Source: Pseudonocardiales bacterium
GTDB lineage: Bacteria; Actinomycetota; Actinomycetes; Mycobacteriales; Pseudonocardiaceae
DNA: 59,455 nucleotides
Assembly: GCA_019241525.1 (NCBI GenBank)
Contig: JAFAWY010000121.1
Span: 1-59,455 of the forward strand
Direction: 5' to 3'
The notes under the pieces are model-generated. The model was not told where the DNA came from. It searched no databases and was given only the letters and a program-made list of their open reading frames with translations. This document shows positions 1 through 8,205 of this stretch, in pieces; positions within the stretch are counted from its first letter, which is position 1; every line of letters starts with the position of its first letter. The translations under genes and the position numbers were made by a program.

Positions 1-576
1 GTCCTCGAAGCGACGACCGGCATGCGGCGCAGCGAACTCGCCGGTGTGCACCGTGACGGGATCGATTTCGACATCGGCACTCTTACCGTCGGCTCGACCC
101 GTGTCGTGATAGACGGCAAGGTCGTCGAGGAGGACGGCAAATCCGACAACAGCCGGCGCACCATCGCGCTGGATCCCTACACGCTCGGCGTGCTGCGTTC
201 CCATGTGAACATGCTTGACGCCGAGCGCGCGGTAGCTGGCGAGCACTATCAAGACCACGGGCTGCTGTTCTGCTGGGAGGACGGTCGCCCGCCGCACCCG
301 GACACCATCACTGCCCGCTTCAACCGACTGGCTCAGGCTGCTGGGCTGCCCCGCATCCGGCTGCACGACGTGCGGCACAGCTACGCCACCGCTGGCCGGC
401 TGGCGCGAGTCGACACCAAAGCACTGAGCCAACGAGTCGGGCACACGTCGGTGAGCTTCACGATGGAGACCTACATGCACGGCGACCTGGAGGCCGATCG
501 CGAGGTTGCTCACGCGCTGGCATCGGTGATCCTGGCTGGTCTACCGGGACGGGTTAGCCCTGGTGAGACGGTATGA
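1..576 (+). CDS. tyrosine recombinase/integrase, 5'-truncated by window edge
   Basis: This is the C-terminal catalytic domain of a phage-type tyrosine recombinase. The reading frame is open from base 1, so the start lies outside the window. Residues counted from base 1 show the box TGMRRSEL with the first catalytic Arg at residue 9, the HDVR motif (His122, Arg125), VGHTS (His147) and the tyrosine nucleophile in TYMH (Tyr158). All catalytic residues are present, so the enzyme looks active. The stop lies 82 bases from the CCA end of an initiator tRNA gene. That is the usual arrangement for an integrase beside its own attachment site, so the gene probably belongs to an integrated phage or conjugative element to the left. 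Whether it is a phage or an AICE-type plasmid cannot be told from this part. Confidence 0.95.
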   Translation, partial: VLEATTGMRRSELAGVHRDGIDFDIGTLTVGSTRVVIDGKVVEEDGKSDNSRRTIALDPYTLGVLRSHVNMLDAERAVAGEHYQDHGLLFCWEDGRPPHPDTITARFNRLAQAAGLPRIRLHDVRHSYATAGRLARVDTKALSQRVGHTSVSFTMETYMHGDLEADREVAHALASVILAGLPGRVSPGETV

Positions 577-617
577 GCGTCGACAGAGCGTTACCAAATC
601 CGTTACCACTGGGGCAT

Positions 618-655
618 AAAACAGGCCCGGCCTACAAGAAGACCGGGCCTGTTTT
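618..655. terminator. bidirectional terminator between integrase and tRNA
   Basis: This is a perfect 13-bp inverted repeat (arms 618-630 and 643-655, 12-base loop) with an A-run at the left edge and a T-run at the right edge. It can therefore end transcription of both the integrase gene and the opposing tRNA gene. Confidence 0.85.
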
Positions 656-658
656 CCC

Positions 659-735
659 TGGTAGCGGGGGGCGGATTCGAACCGCCGACCTCTGGGTTAT
701 GAGCCCAGCGAGCTACCGAGCTGCTCCACCCCGCG
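659..735 (-). tRNA. initiator tRNA-fMet (CAT), CCA encoded
   Basis: On the minus strand a 77-base cloverleaf can be drawn with anticodon CAT. It has the initiator hallmarks. The first base is C and does not pair with position 72. The anticodon stem has the three G-C pairs (GGG..CCC). The sequence begins CGCGGGGTGGAGCAG. The T-loop is TTCGAAT and the 3' CCA is encoded at 659-661. The 3' end faces the integrase gene, which makes this gene the likely attB/attR locus of the neighbouring element. Confidence 0.96.
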
Positions 736-791
736 TTGCTGACGCAACTGTACGCGCACGGTCATCGGCGGGCAAATCGACTGCTCAGCGG

Positions 792-3710
792 TCAGCCACC
801 GCCACCTGTGGGCGGGGCAGCAGCGCTACCGGCCACCCTCGAGGCGGCGTCGAACCGTTTGCTGGCGGCATCAAGGTCGGCCAGCGCCTTGCCTTGCGCG
901 GCGAAGTCACCAGCTGCCTGTGCCTGGTGCAACCGCTGCAGCGCGCTGGCGATATCAGCAACCGCCTGGTGCAGATCCTGGTTGGCCGTGCCGGCCGATA
1001 CCGGTGGTGGCACGGCACCCTGGTTAGGCGGCCTGGTCTGCTGGCCGGGCGAGGCAGTTGCGTCGCCGGCCCCTGCACCGAACACCTGATTGAGCGCGCC
1101 GCGCAAGGTCGGGTCGTACCCGATGCGATCACCGTAGGCGACCAGTACCCGATTGAGTTGCGGGAACGTCGCTTGCCGGTTTGCCCGCTCGATATAGACA
1201 GGCTCCACATATAGCAACCCACCACCGACAGGCAGCGTGAGCAAGTTCCCAAAGCGGACGTCTGTCTCCGACTGTCGCAGAAGGTTCAGTTCTTTGCTGA
1301 CTTCCGCAGAAGACACGAACCTGTTCTGCACCTGCTCTGGGCCCAGCGTCTGGGCTTCACTGGGCAGCTCAAGAACCGTAATCTTGCCGTAATTCTGCGG
1401 ATCGCACCCCACCGAGATATAGGACGCTAGGAACGGTCGGCGTAGGCTGACCAGCGCGCTGGTGAGCTGGAACTGGGCCGGGCCTGGCCCATTCGGTGAT
1501 CCAGCCAGGACATAGTAGGGCGGCTGGTCGACGCCGGGCTGATTCTGCGTGGGATCTGCGGGCACGTTCCAGAAGTCGTCATTGGTGAAAAACACCGACG
1601 GGTTGTTGACGTGATAGCGAGCGAGCATCTCCCGCTGTACCTTGAACAGGTCTTCGGGGTAACGGAAATGCTGTCTCAGCTCGTTGCTGATCGCACTACT
1701 GGGTTGCACGGTCCCCGGGAAGATATCCATCCAGGTGCGCAGCACCGGATCGGTGTCATCCATTGCGTACAGCGTCACAGTGCCGTCATAGGCATCCACG
1801 GTCGCCTTGACTGAATTGCGGATGTAGCTGATTTCGTCATCCGGCAGCCGGGAGACACCGGTCAGCGTGTCAGTAGTCGCTTTGCCCAGCACGGTCCGTT
1901 GCGCGTACGGGTAATTATCCAAGGTCGTGTAACCGTCGAGAATCCACTCGATCTTCCCGTTGATCACCGCGGGATACGGGTCGCCATCGACAGTCAGCCA
2001 CGGCGCGACCTTTTCCACCCGGTCCCGAGGATGCTGATTGTAGATGATCCTTGAGTCCGCACCGATCGCCTGGTTGAATAGAATATTACGCTCGCCGTAG
2101 TACGAGGCAAACATTAACCGGCGCGCCCAACTCCCCAGCGCTACGCCGCCCTTACCTTGATAGGTGTAATTTTCCGGACGGCCGTCGAACTCCCGGGGCG
2201 GCGCACCAGGATTGCCGCCGACGATTGCGTAGTCGTCGATCAACTCACCGAAGTAGATCCGCGGCTGAGTTACCGGGATATCACCTTGCCGCGAGGTGTC
2301 CGATACGGTGAAGACCGGGTAGCCACCTTCTCCGGAGCCGGCGTCGGCCAGCGCCGAGTTCACGGTGTTGGCTGGGGCAGCGACGAAACCGTTGCCGTGG
2401 GTGAAGGTCAGATGCTGGTTGATCCAGGTGCGCTGGTTTTCAGCCAGCGATGCAGATTCCAACTCCCGTACTGCGACAATATAATCCTGCGGCTTACCAT
2501 TAACCGTGTAACGGTCGACATCGAGCTTGTCCGGAAATCCGTAGAAGTTTTCCCGCTGCTGCAGCTGGGTGAACGTCTGAGAAAGCACACTGGGGTCGAG
2601 CAAACGGATGTTCGGGATAGTGGCTGTGTCGGCGTGCACGTCGGAAGGTGATACATCGCTGCGCCCCGAGTACTGCTCGTATGTGACCTGACGGTCGGTA
2701 AGGCCGTAGGCCTGCCGAGTTGCGGCGATATTGCGCTGGATAGAGGGTGCTTCACGCTCGTTGGCGTTGGGTCGCACTACGAACTGCTCCAGTACCGCCG
2801 GCCAGGCAGCGCCTACCAGGATGCTGGACAGCAACAGCAGCGCGATGGCGATCGCTGGCAGTTGCAGGTTGCGCAGCACCGCTCCGGCAAAAAAGGCGAC
2901 CGCGCAGATCACCGCGATGCACATCAGGATGAGCTTGGCTGGGAGTACCGCGTTGAGATCGGTGTAGCTGGCGCCGGTAAACAGCGGATTTCGCCGTGAA
3001 AACAACAGGCTGTAACGATCCAGGTAGTAGCCCACTGCTTTGAGCAGTACAAAGACGCCGGCCAATACCGCGAGCTGAACACGGGCCGGAGCGGAGAGTT
3101 GACCGCCACGGCCGGCCAGCCGCAGCCCTCCGAACAGGTAATGGGTGATCAGCGCGCCGATGAAGGAGATCACCACAATGACGAAACCCCAGCCTAGCAG
3201 CTTGCGATAGAACGGCAGGTCGAAAGCGTAGAAGCTGACGTCTTTGTGGAATTGGGGATCGGACACACCGAAACTGGCACCGTGGAGAAACATCTGCACC
3301 GTTTGCCAGTCGCCTAATGCAGAAAGTCCAGCGATGAGCCCGACCAGCACAGGTACCCCGACACCGACCAGCTGGAGCCGTGTCAAGATCGCCGTCCGGT
3401 ACCGGGCTACTGGATCGTCTGGTCCTGTCACCGGTACGAACACCGGGCGAGTCCGATATGCGATCACCAGATTGACCGCAAGCAGGCCGCCTACCAGCAA
3501 GCCGACGATGAGAAATTGCACCAAACGGGTGACCAGAACGGTGGAGAAAACCGATCGGAATCCCACCTCGTCGAACCACAGCCAATCCACGTAGGTATCG
3601 ATCAACCGCGACCCGACGATGAGGAGCACCAGCACCGCAACCCCGACCGCGATCAGGATTCTGGCGCGACGGGACAACGCGGGAACAGCGACGGGGGGCC
3701 GGTTGGCCAC
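792..3710 (-). CDS. UPF0182 family large membrane protein
   Basis: A 972-residue protein of the UPF0182 family (COG1615, like Rv3193c). The N-terminal third holds about seven hydrophobic segments, starting at ARILIAVGVAVLVLLIVG. A long soluble domain predicted to lie outside the membrane follows, with family-typical stretches such as RQAYGLTD and DPNG-like loops. The C-terminus has a Pro/Gly/Ala-rich linker and then a helical segment. Its biochemical role is unknown in all organisms. I chose GTG at 3710 because an AGGAG ribosome site lies eight bases upstream and the protein then begins just before the first helix. A longer ATG frame to 3797 exists but has no such site. It is divergent from the PPA1309-family gene. 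Confidence 0.93.
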   Translation of the reverse strand: MANRPPVAVPALSRRARILIAVGVAVLVLLIVGSRLIDTYVDWLWFDEVGFRSVFSTVLVTRLVQFLIVGLLVGGLLAVNLVIAYRTRPVFVPVTGPDDPVARYRTAILTRLQLVGVGVPVLVGLIAGLSALGDWQTVQMFLHGASFGVSDPQFHKDVSFYAFDLPFYRKLLGWGFVIVVISFIGALITHYLFGGLRLAGRGGQLSAPARVQLAVLAGVFVLLKAVGYYLDRYSLLFSRRNPLFTGASYTDLNAVLPAKLILMCIAVICAVAFFAGAVLRNLQLPAIAIALLLLSSILVGAAWPAVLEQFVVRPNANEREAPSIQRNIAATRQAYGLTDRQVTYEQYSGRSDVSPSDVHADTATIPNIRLLDPSVLSQTFTQLQQRENFYGFPDKLDVDRYTVNGKPQDYIVAVRELESASLAENQRTWINQHLTFTHGNGFVAAPANTVNSALADAGSGEGGYPVFTVSDTSRQGDIPVTQPRIYFGELIDDYAIVGGNPGAPPREFDGRPENYTYQGKGGVALGSWARRLMFASYYGERNILFNQAIGADSRIIYNQHPRDRVEKVAPWLTVDGDPYPAVINGKIEWILDGYTTLDNYPYAQRTVLGKATTDTLTGVSRLPDDEISYIRNSVKATVDAYDGTVTLYAMDDTDPVLRTWMDIFPGTVQPSSAISNELRQHFRYPEDLFKVQREMLARYHVNNPSVFFTNDDFWNVPADPTQNQPGVDQPPYYVLAGSPNGPGPAQFQLTSALVSLRRPFLASYISVGCDPQNYGKITVLELPSEAQTLGPEQVQNRFVSSAEVSKELNLLRQSETDVRFGNLLTLPVGGGLLYVEPVYIERANRQATFPQLNRVLVAYGDRIGYDPTLRGALNQVFGAGAGDATASPGQQTRPPNQGAVPPPVSAGTANQDLHQAVADIASALQRLHQAQAAGDFAAQGKALADLDAASKRFDAASRVAGSAAAPPTGGGG

Positions 3711-3884
3711 AGGACACGCTCCTGGCGACGACGGCAATGCGGTGCAGACGCCCCCTGCGAGGCGTGAGCCGCGCAAGGTTGAGTCCTGCATGTCCAACTC
3801 TACGGAGAGCCCTAGGGTTCCGATCCTTGTGGCTCCGTGCTACTGCCTGTGCGCAACGAGCGGTGCAACGATGACGGGGTGAGC

Positions 3885-4424
3885 ATGCCGCCGCACCCTT
3901 CCATGCTGTCCCTCGCCCTGCCTGCCACCGCACGAGAAGTCGAGCAGTTCGTCGCAGCCGCCGGATGGGACCAGCAGCCGCAACTGTTCGCCCTCGTTGC
4001 CACGGCGACCTTGCTGGCTAACCAACCGGACCTGGCCGACCAGCTGGATGCAGAGGCGGCACTCACTCCGATCGCCCAGGAAGCCTTCCCCGAGGGAGAG
4101 CTTGACGCGGCGCTGGCCGGCATCGAATGGCCAGATTCAGTAGCTGGCTGCGCGCTGGCCCAGGAAATCGTGATATTGCCGCCGACGGCTGAAGCTGACC
4201 TTGGTGCGCTACCTGACGACCCAGCGCAAGCTCGTCGCGCCGCCATCAAGCATCCGCAGCGGCGAGAGGGCAGGCTGGTGGCCGCAGTACTCCGGGACGG
4301 CGTCGGAGCGTGCGTGTTGCGGTTACGGGCCAGCCCCGGCGGTGGCCAGCGAGACGACGAACTGGTAGAGGACCCGCAACTCGCTCCGAACTTGCTGCGG
4401 GCGCTGCTAGCCACGTTGCACTAA
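3885..4424 (+). CDS. PPA1309 family conserved protein
   Basis: A protein of about 180 residues resembling the actinobacterial PPA1309 family of unknown function. The recognisable N-terminal part reads LALPATAREVEQFVAAAGWDQ, followed by the family block IEWPDSVAGCALAQEIVILPP and a C-terminal ELVEDPQLAPNLLRALLATL. It has no signal peptide or membrane segment, so it is probably cytoplasmic. The start is uncertain: ATG at 3885 or GTG at 3879 both follow a GGGG tract and both fit the family start better than the upstream ATG at 3837. It converges with the PDZ protease gene, only 21 bases away. Confidence 0.82.
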   Translation: MPPHPSMLSLALPATAREVEQFVAAAGWDQQPQLFALVATATLLANQPDLADQLDAEAALTPIAQEAFPEGELDAALAGIEWPDSVAGCALAQEIVILPPTAEADLGALPDDPAQARRAAIKHPQRREGRLVAAVLRDGVGACVLRLRASPGGGQRDDELVEDPQLAPNLLRALLATLH

Positions 4425-4445
4425 CGGATCGGTGACCGCGCCTGC

Positions 4446-5468
4446 TCAGCAGCGGGGCGGTTGCTGACCCGCACGAATTGCATCCAGCGCGTGCACGGCA
4501 TCCGTCAGGGTGCTCACCCGCACCAGGCGTAACCCTGCCGGGGCACGCTGCACCGCCTCGGCACAGTTGTCCGCCGGCACGAGGAACACCGTGGCCCCCG
4601 CCTCCCGTGCCCGGATCATCTTGAGCGGGATACCACCGATCGCGCCCACCTGACCAGCGGTGGTGATCTCCCCAGTGCCCGCCACGAAGGTGTTACCGGC
4701 CAACGCCCCAGGGGTCAGCTTGTCCACGACGGCCAGCGCGAACATCAGTCCCGCCGACGGGCCGCCGATATCACCGAGGTTGATGGTGACGGTGAAGGGC
4801 ACGTCGGGCTTTTCGGTCAGCCCGACGCCCAGGTATCCGCGACCTGGCTGGGCTCCTGGTCCCAGAGTGATCACTGCCTCTTGCGGTGAGGTATCGCCGC
4901 GCTGGAAGCGGACATGGACAAGTTGCCCAGGGCGACTACTGGCGAGCAGGTCTACTGCCTGCTGCGCCGTGCGCACCTCGTGACCGTCCAATGCCAGCAG
5001 CCGGTCCCCAGCAATCAGCTTGCCGTTGGCGGCGCCGCGCGGGAGCACCTGACCGGTCACGACGTCGACTGGGTAACCCAGGTAGTGCAGCGCGGCTGCC
5101 TTGGCGTTGGATTCGGAGTCCCGGAACATCTGCTGGTTTTGCTTCTCCACCTGCTGCTCGGACAGCTCTGGGGGGAAGATCTCGTCGCGAGGAACCAGCT
5201 CGCTCTGCCCGGAGACCCACAGCGCGAGCGCTGTGTAGAGCGTGACGTTGTCGACCACCGACACCGTCGTCATGTTCAGATGCCCACTGGTCGGGTAGAT
5301 CTGAGTACCTCTGATGTCGACTACGGTCTTGCCGGCCACCACTCCTAACGTGTCGAACGTCGGTCCCGGACGAAGCGCGACGTAGGGCACCGTCGCGAAG
5401 GCGCCCAGTAACCCCAGCATCACGGCCAGGCCGAGGCTGACCAGCAGGGTCCAGGTGCGGCGGGTCAC
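4446..5468 (-). CDS. membrane-anchored PDZ / Lon-like (S16) serine protease
   Basis: A 340-residue protein matching the Rv3194c family (YlbL-like). Residues 5-30 form an uncleaved signal anchor. A PDZ-like domain lies around 140-190 (RGAANGKLIAGDRLLALDG). The C-terminal Lon-type proteolytic domain has the catalytic dyad: Ser238 in DIGGPSAGL and Lys283 in GGIPLKMIRA. It is therefore likely an extracytoplasmic processing protease with an unknown substrate. GTG at 5468 is chosen because it gives the family N-terminus TRRTWTLL directly before the anchor; the longer frame upstream runs into the divergent metalloprotease gene. Only 43 bases separate the two divergent starts, so they share a promoter region. 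Confidence 0.93.
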   Translation of the reverse strand: MTRRTWTLLVSLGLAVMLGLLGAFATVPYVALRPGPTFDTLGVVAGKTVVDIRGTQIYPTSGHLNMTTVSVVDNVTLYTALALWVSGQSELVPRDEIFPPELSEQQVEKQNQQMFRDSESNAKAAALHYLGYPVDVVTGQVLPRGAANGKLIAGDRLLALDGHEVRTAQQAVDLLASSRPGQLVHVRFQRGDTSPQEAVITLGPGAQPGRGYLGVGLTEKPDVPFTVTINLGDIGGPSAGLMFALAVVDKLTPGALAGNTFVAGTGEITTAGQVGAIGGIPLKMIRAREAGATVFLVPADNCAEAVQRAPAGLRLVRVSTLTDAVHALDAIRAGQQPPRC

Positions 5469-5511
5469 GGCCGAACAGCGTACGTGCTGGGGATCCGCGT
5501 ACCGTGGACGC

Positions 5512-6903
5512 ATGAACGACGTGCCCTTCGGTTTCGGCTCCGACGATCCTCGGGATCCCGACCGGAGGAACAAACCGGAAGACAGCAGCGGGGGTCCCGA
5601 CCCGGCGAATCCGTTTGCGGCTTTCGGCTCCGGAGGCTTCGACGTCGGTGCACTTGGCCAGATGCTCACCCAGCTGGGCCAGATGATCAGCCAGGGCGCA
5701 GCTCAAGGTGGCAGTGGCCCGGTGAACTACGACCTGGCCCGGCAGATGGCGGTACAGAAGCTGTCCACCACCGGGTTGCCTTCAGCCCAGCAGGCCACCG
5801 CAGTCACCGACGCGGTGCACCTGGCCGAATTGTGGCTGGATCCGGCAACCACACTGCCCACCGGAGTGCACAGCACCGCTGCCTGGTCACCACGAGACTG
5901 GGTCGAGGCGACGTTGCCAACCTGGCAACGATTGTGTGACCCGGTGGCCCGCCGGATGGCCAGTTCCTGGATCGATGCACTGCCCGGCGAGGTCCGCCAG
6001 GCGGCCGGCCCCCTCGTGGCAATGATCGAGCAGATGGGCGGGATGGCCTTCGGCTCGCAACTCGGCACGGCACTGGCACAGCTCGGTGGCGAGGTGCTCA
6101 CCTCGACCGAAATCGGGCTGCCGCTTGGCCCCTTGGGCGTGGCGGCGCTGCTGCCGGCCGCTATCGACCAGTTCGCCACCGGGTTGGAACGCAAGAGCTC
6201 CGAGGTGATCGTTTTCCTGGCCGCCCGGGAGGCCGCCCACCACCGCCTGTTCGGGCATGTGCCCTGGCTGCGCCAGCGGCTGCTGGGCACCGTGGAGCAG
6301 TTCGCCCACGGCATCCAGGTGGACACCGACGCGCTGTCTGAACTCGCCCGCCAAGTCGACCCCACAGACCCGCAGAGCATGCATCAGCTGCTGTCCTCTG
6401 GCCTGCTCGAGCAACGGCACAGTCCCGAGCAGAAGGCCGCTCTGAGCCGGCTGGAAACACTGCTCGCACTGGTCGAGGGTTGGGTCGATGTGGTCGTCGC
6501 AGAGGCGCTGGGTGAGCGCCTTCCTGGCGCCGAGGCGTTACGGGAGACACTGCGCCGCCGGCGGGCGTCGGGGGGGCCGGCCGAGCAAACCTTCGCCACG
6601 CTGGTCGGGTTGGAATTACGGCCGCGCAAGCTGCGTGCTGCCGCCGATCTGTGGCGCCGGCTCACCGAAGCACATGACATCGAGCGCCGGGACGCCCTGT
6701 GGAACCACCCGGACCTGTTGCCTACCAGCGACGATCTGGACTCCCCCGGCGCCTTCGTCGATCGGGTGGCGAAGCATGCTGCCGATCTCGACGACCCGAT
6801 CGCCGCATTGGAACGTACCGCGGCGGATGCCCCACACGAGCCGCAGCCGCCCGATGATCCCGGTGCATCCGGCGATGACCCCGCACCGTCTTCCAGCGGT
6901 TAA
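5512..6903 (+). CDS. zinc-dependent metalloprotease, DUF2342 family
   Basis: A 463-residue protein of the DUF2342 / F420-biosynthesis-associated metallopeptidase-like family (Rv3195). The N-terminus is Gly/Pro/Asp-rich. The core contains the helix with REAAHHRLF, the family's metal-site segment that takes the place of a classical HExxH, followed by GHVPWLRQRL. The tail is Pro/Asp-rich and looks disordered. Proteolytic activity of this family is not well established, so the name rests on family convention. The ATG at 5512 gives the family start MNDVPFGFG. It is divergent from the PDZ protease gene, and the intergenic region after it carries a DnaA-box cluster. Confidence 0.9.
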   Translation: MNDVPFGFGSDDPRDPDRRNKPEDSSGGPDPANPFAAFGSGGFDVGALGQMLTQLGQMISQGAAQGGSGPVNYDLARQMAVQKLSTTGLPSAQQATAVTDAVHLAELWLDPATTLPTGVHSTAAWSPRDWVEATLPTWQRLCDPVARRMASSWIDALPGEVRQAAGPLVAMIEQMGGMAFGSQLGTALAQLGGEVLTSTEIGLPLGPLGVAALLPAAIDQFATGLERKSSEVIVFLAAREAAHHRLFGHVPWLRQRLLGTVEQFAHGIQVDTDALSELARQVDPTDPQSMHQLLSSGLLEQRHSPEQKAALSRLETLLALVEGWVDVVVAEALGERLPGAEALRETLRRRRASGGPAEQTFATLVGLELRPRKLRAAADLWRRLTEAHDIERRDALWNHPDLLPTSDDLDSPGAFVDRVAKHAADLDDPIAALERTAADAPHEPQPPDDPGASGDDPAPSSSG

Positions 6904-6972
6904 GACGGTTGTGCCGGGCTGGGCGTTGTATCCCCACCCACGCCCCGGCGTTCCCCACCCAGCACCCACGCC

Positions 6973-7013
6973 TATCCACAAAACATCCACAATTGTGGAC
7001 AACCTGTGGACAG
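6973..7013. promoter_or_regulatory. cluster of four DnaA-box-like sequences
   Basis: Within 41 bases there are four 8-9-base matches to the actinobacterial DnaA box TTGTCCACA. They are TATCCACA (6973-6980, +), CATCCACAA (6984-6992, +), TGTGGACAA (6994-7002, an exact box on the minus strand) and TGTGGACAG (7005-7013, minus). The middle part is the palindrome CCACAATTGTGG (6988-6999). It lies between the DUF2342 gene and the ThiF-like gene. No dnaA or dnaN is nearby, so it is not the classical origin. Confidence 0.7.
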
Positions 7014-7053
7014 TCAGTTGAGGTACCAGACTGGGCCAGTCAGGATGGCGGCC

Positions 7054-8139
7054 ATGATCTCGCCCAACGACGGTGCTGCCTTGCCGACCACCGGTGACAC
7101 TGCCCTCAGCGATGTTCCCGAGCAGCTGCGATTGGCACCAGGCCGAGTCGCACTGTGGCGTTCGCCCACGTGCTTGCAGCTCGGGCTGGATCCTCAACAC
7201 GCCATGGTGCTGGACGAACTGCCCGAACCGCTGGCCGCGCTGCTCAAACGGATGGACGGCGTGTGCAGCACCACCGAACTGCTCGACGAGGCGCAAGCAG
7301 CCGGATTCTCCCGGATTGAAGCTCTCACGATGCTCGCCGAACTGCACCGGTGCGGTCTGGTGCAGGAGGTAACAGCGCCCGATCCCAGCCGGCCCGGATG
7401 GCACCGGGTAGCGCTGGCAGCCGAAGCGGTCGGCTGGTCTATCCACAGCTGTCACCCGGCTCGCCACGTGCTGCGGCAACGGCGTACGGCGGTGGCGCGA
7501 ATAATCGGGTCTGGCCGGGTCGGCGTGGCGGTGGCGACTGCGCTGGCCGCCGCCGGAATCGGGCATGTTGTAGTGCAGGCCACGGGCACGGTCAGCGCCG
7601 CAGACTTGGGTACCGGCTACCTTCCCGACGACCTCGGCCGACCTCGCGCCGCAGCAGCTGCTGACGCCGTGCGCCGCGCTGCCCCGGAGGTGGTCGTTGC
7701 CGCACGTCGCCGGCCTGATCTGATCGTGCTCACCGACATGGTGGTGCCGGAACCGACCGTGGTGACCGAACTGCTCGGTAGCGGGATTCCCCACCTGGTC
7801 GGCTACGCCCACGAGGGGATGGCGGTGGTGGGCCCGCTGGTGTGGCCGGGCCGCACAGGCTGCCTGCGCTGCGCCGACTTGCACCGTGCGGACACCGACT
7901 CTGCGTGGCCGAAGCTGGCCGCGCAGCTCGTCGGACAACGCCCGACTGCGGGACTGGCCTGCACCCAGCTGGCTGCTGCGCTGACCGCCGAGCAGGTGCT
8001 GGCCATGCTCGCGGGACCACAATCAGGGTTTCCGGTCCCGCCCACCTGGGGTGCGGTGCTCCAGCTTGACCCGGTGCGCGGCAGCTTCACCTGCCTACCC
8101 CGGCCAGCTCATCCGCGCTGCGGCTGCGGCGCCAGATGA
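7054..8139 (+). CDS. ThiF/E1-like protein (Rv3196 family), cyclodehydratase-domain type
   Basis: A protein of about 361 residues. Its N-terminal third resembles the winged-helix leader-binding part of cyclodehydratase partner proteins (LPEPLAALLKRMDG ... FSRIEALTMLAELHRCGLV). The middle is a Rossmann-type E1/ThiF-like domain (IIGSGRVGVAVATALAAAGIGHV). A zinc-ribbon pair follows: CLRC in GRTGCLRCADLHR and the terminal CGC. Relatives act with YcaO enzymes in azole formation, but this conserved actinobacterial version stands alone, and no YcaO gene or Cys/Ser-rich precursor is seen nearby. Its function is unknown. Start: ATG at 7054 after AGGA; ATG 7045 is an alternative. It lies just upstream of the ABC1 kinase gene, as in mycobacteria. 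Confidence 0.85.
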   Translation: MISPNDGAALPTTGDTALSDVPEQLRLAPGRVALWRSPTCLQLGLDPQHAMVLDELPEPLAALLKRMDGVCSTTELLDEAQAAGFSRIEALTMLAELHRCGLVQEVTAPDPSRPGWHRVALAAEAVGWSIHSCHPARHVLRQRRTAVARIIGSGRVGVAVATALAAAGIGHVVVQATGTVSAADLGTGYLPDDLGRPRAAAAADAVRRAAPEVVVAARRRPDLIVLTDMVVPEPTVVTELLGSGIPHLVGYAHEGMAVVGPLVWPGRTGCLRCADLHRADTDSAWPKLAAQLVGQRPTAGLACTQLAAALTAEQVLAMLAGPQSGFPVPPTWGAVLQLDPVRGSFTCLPRPAHPRCGCGAR

Positions 8140-8205
8140 TGTATCTGGTCGGCCACGATGCGCGGTGTCACGCAGAATAAGCAGGGAAAGGAGACAATCG
8201 TCGCT

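Noticed and set aside
573-1214. 213-residue plus-strand frame across the tRNA and the end of the UPF0182 gene
   Set aside because: It runs through the terminator and the tRNA gene and is antisense to UPF0182 codons.
2752-3933. 393-residue minus-strand frame overlapping the UPF0182 gene
   Set aside because: It is an Arg-rich shadow frame without family features; the UPF0182 frame in the same interval is clear.
4936-5706. 256-residue minus-strand frame over the PDZ protease gene
   Set aside because: Out of frame with the PDZ/S16 domains and Arg/Gly-biased as expected for a shadow.
6616-8022. 468-residue minus-strand frame across the DUF2342, DnaA-box and ThiF-like regions
   Set aside because: It runs antisense to two recognised genes and through the intergenic box cluster, with no recognisable domain.
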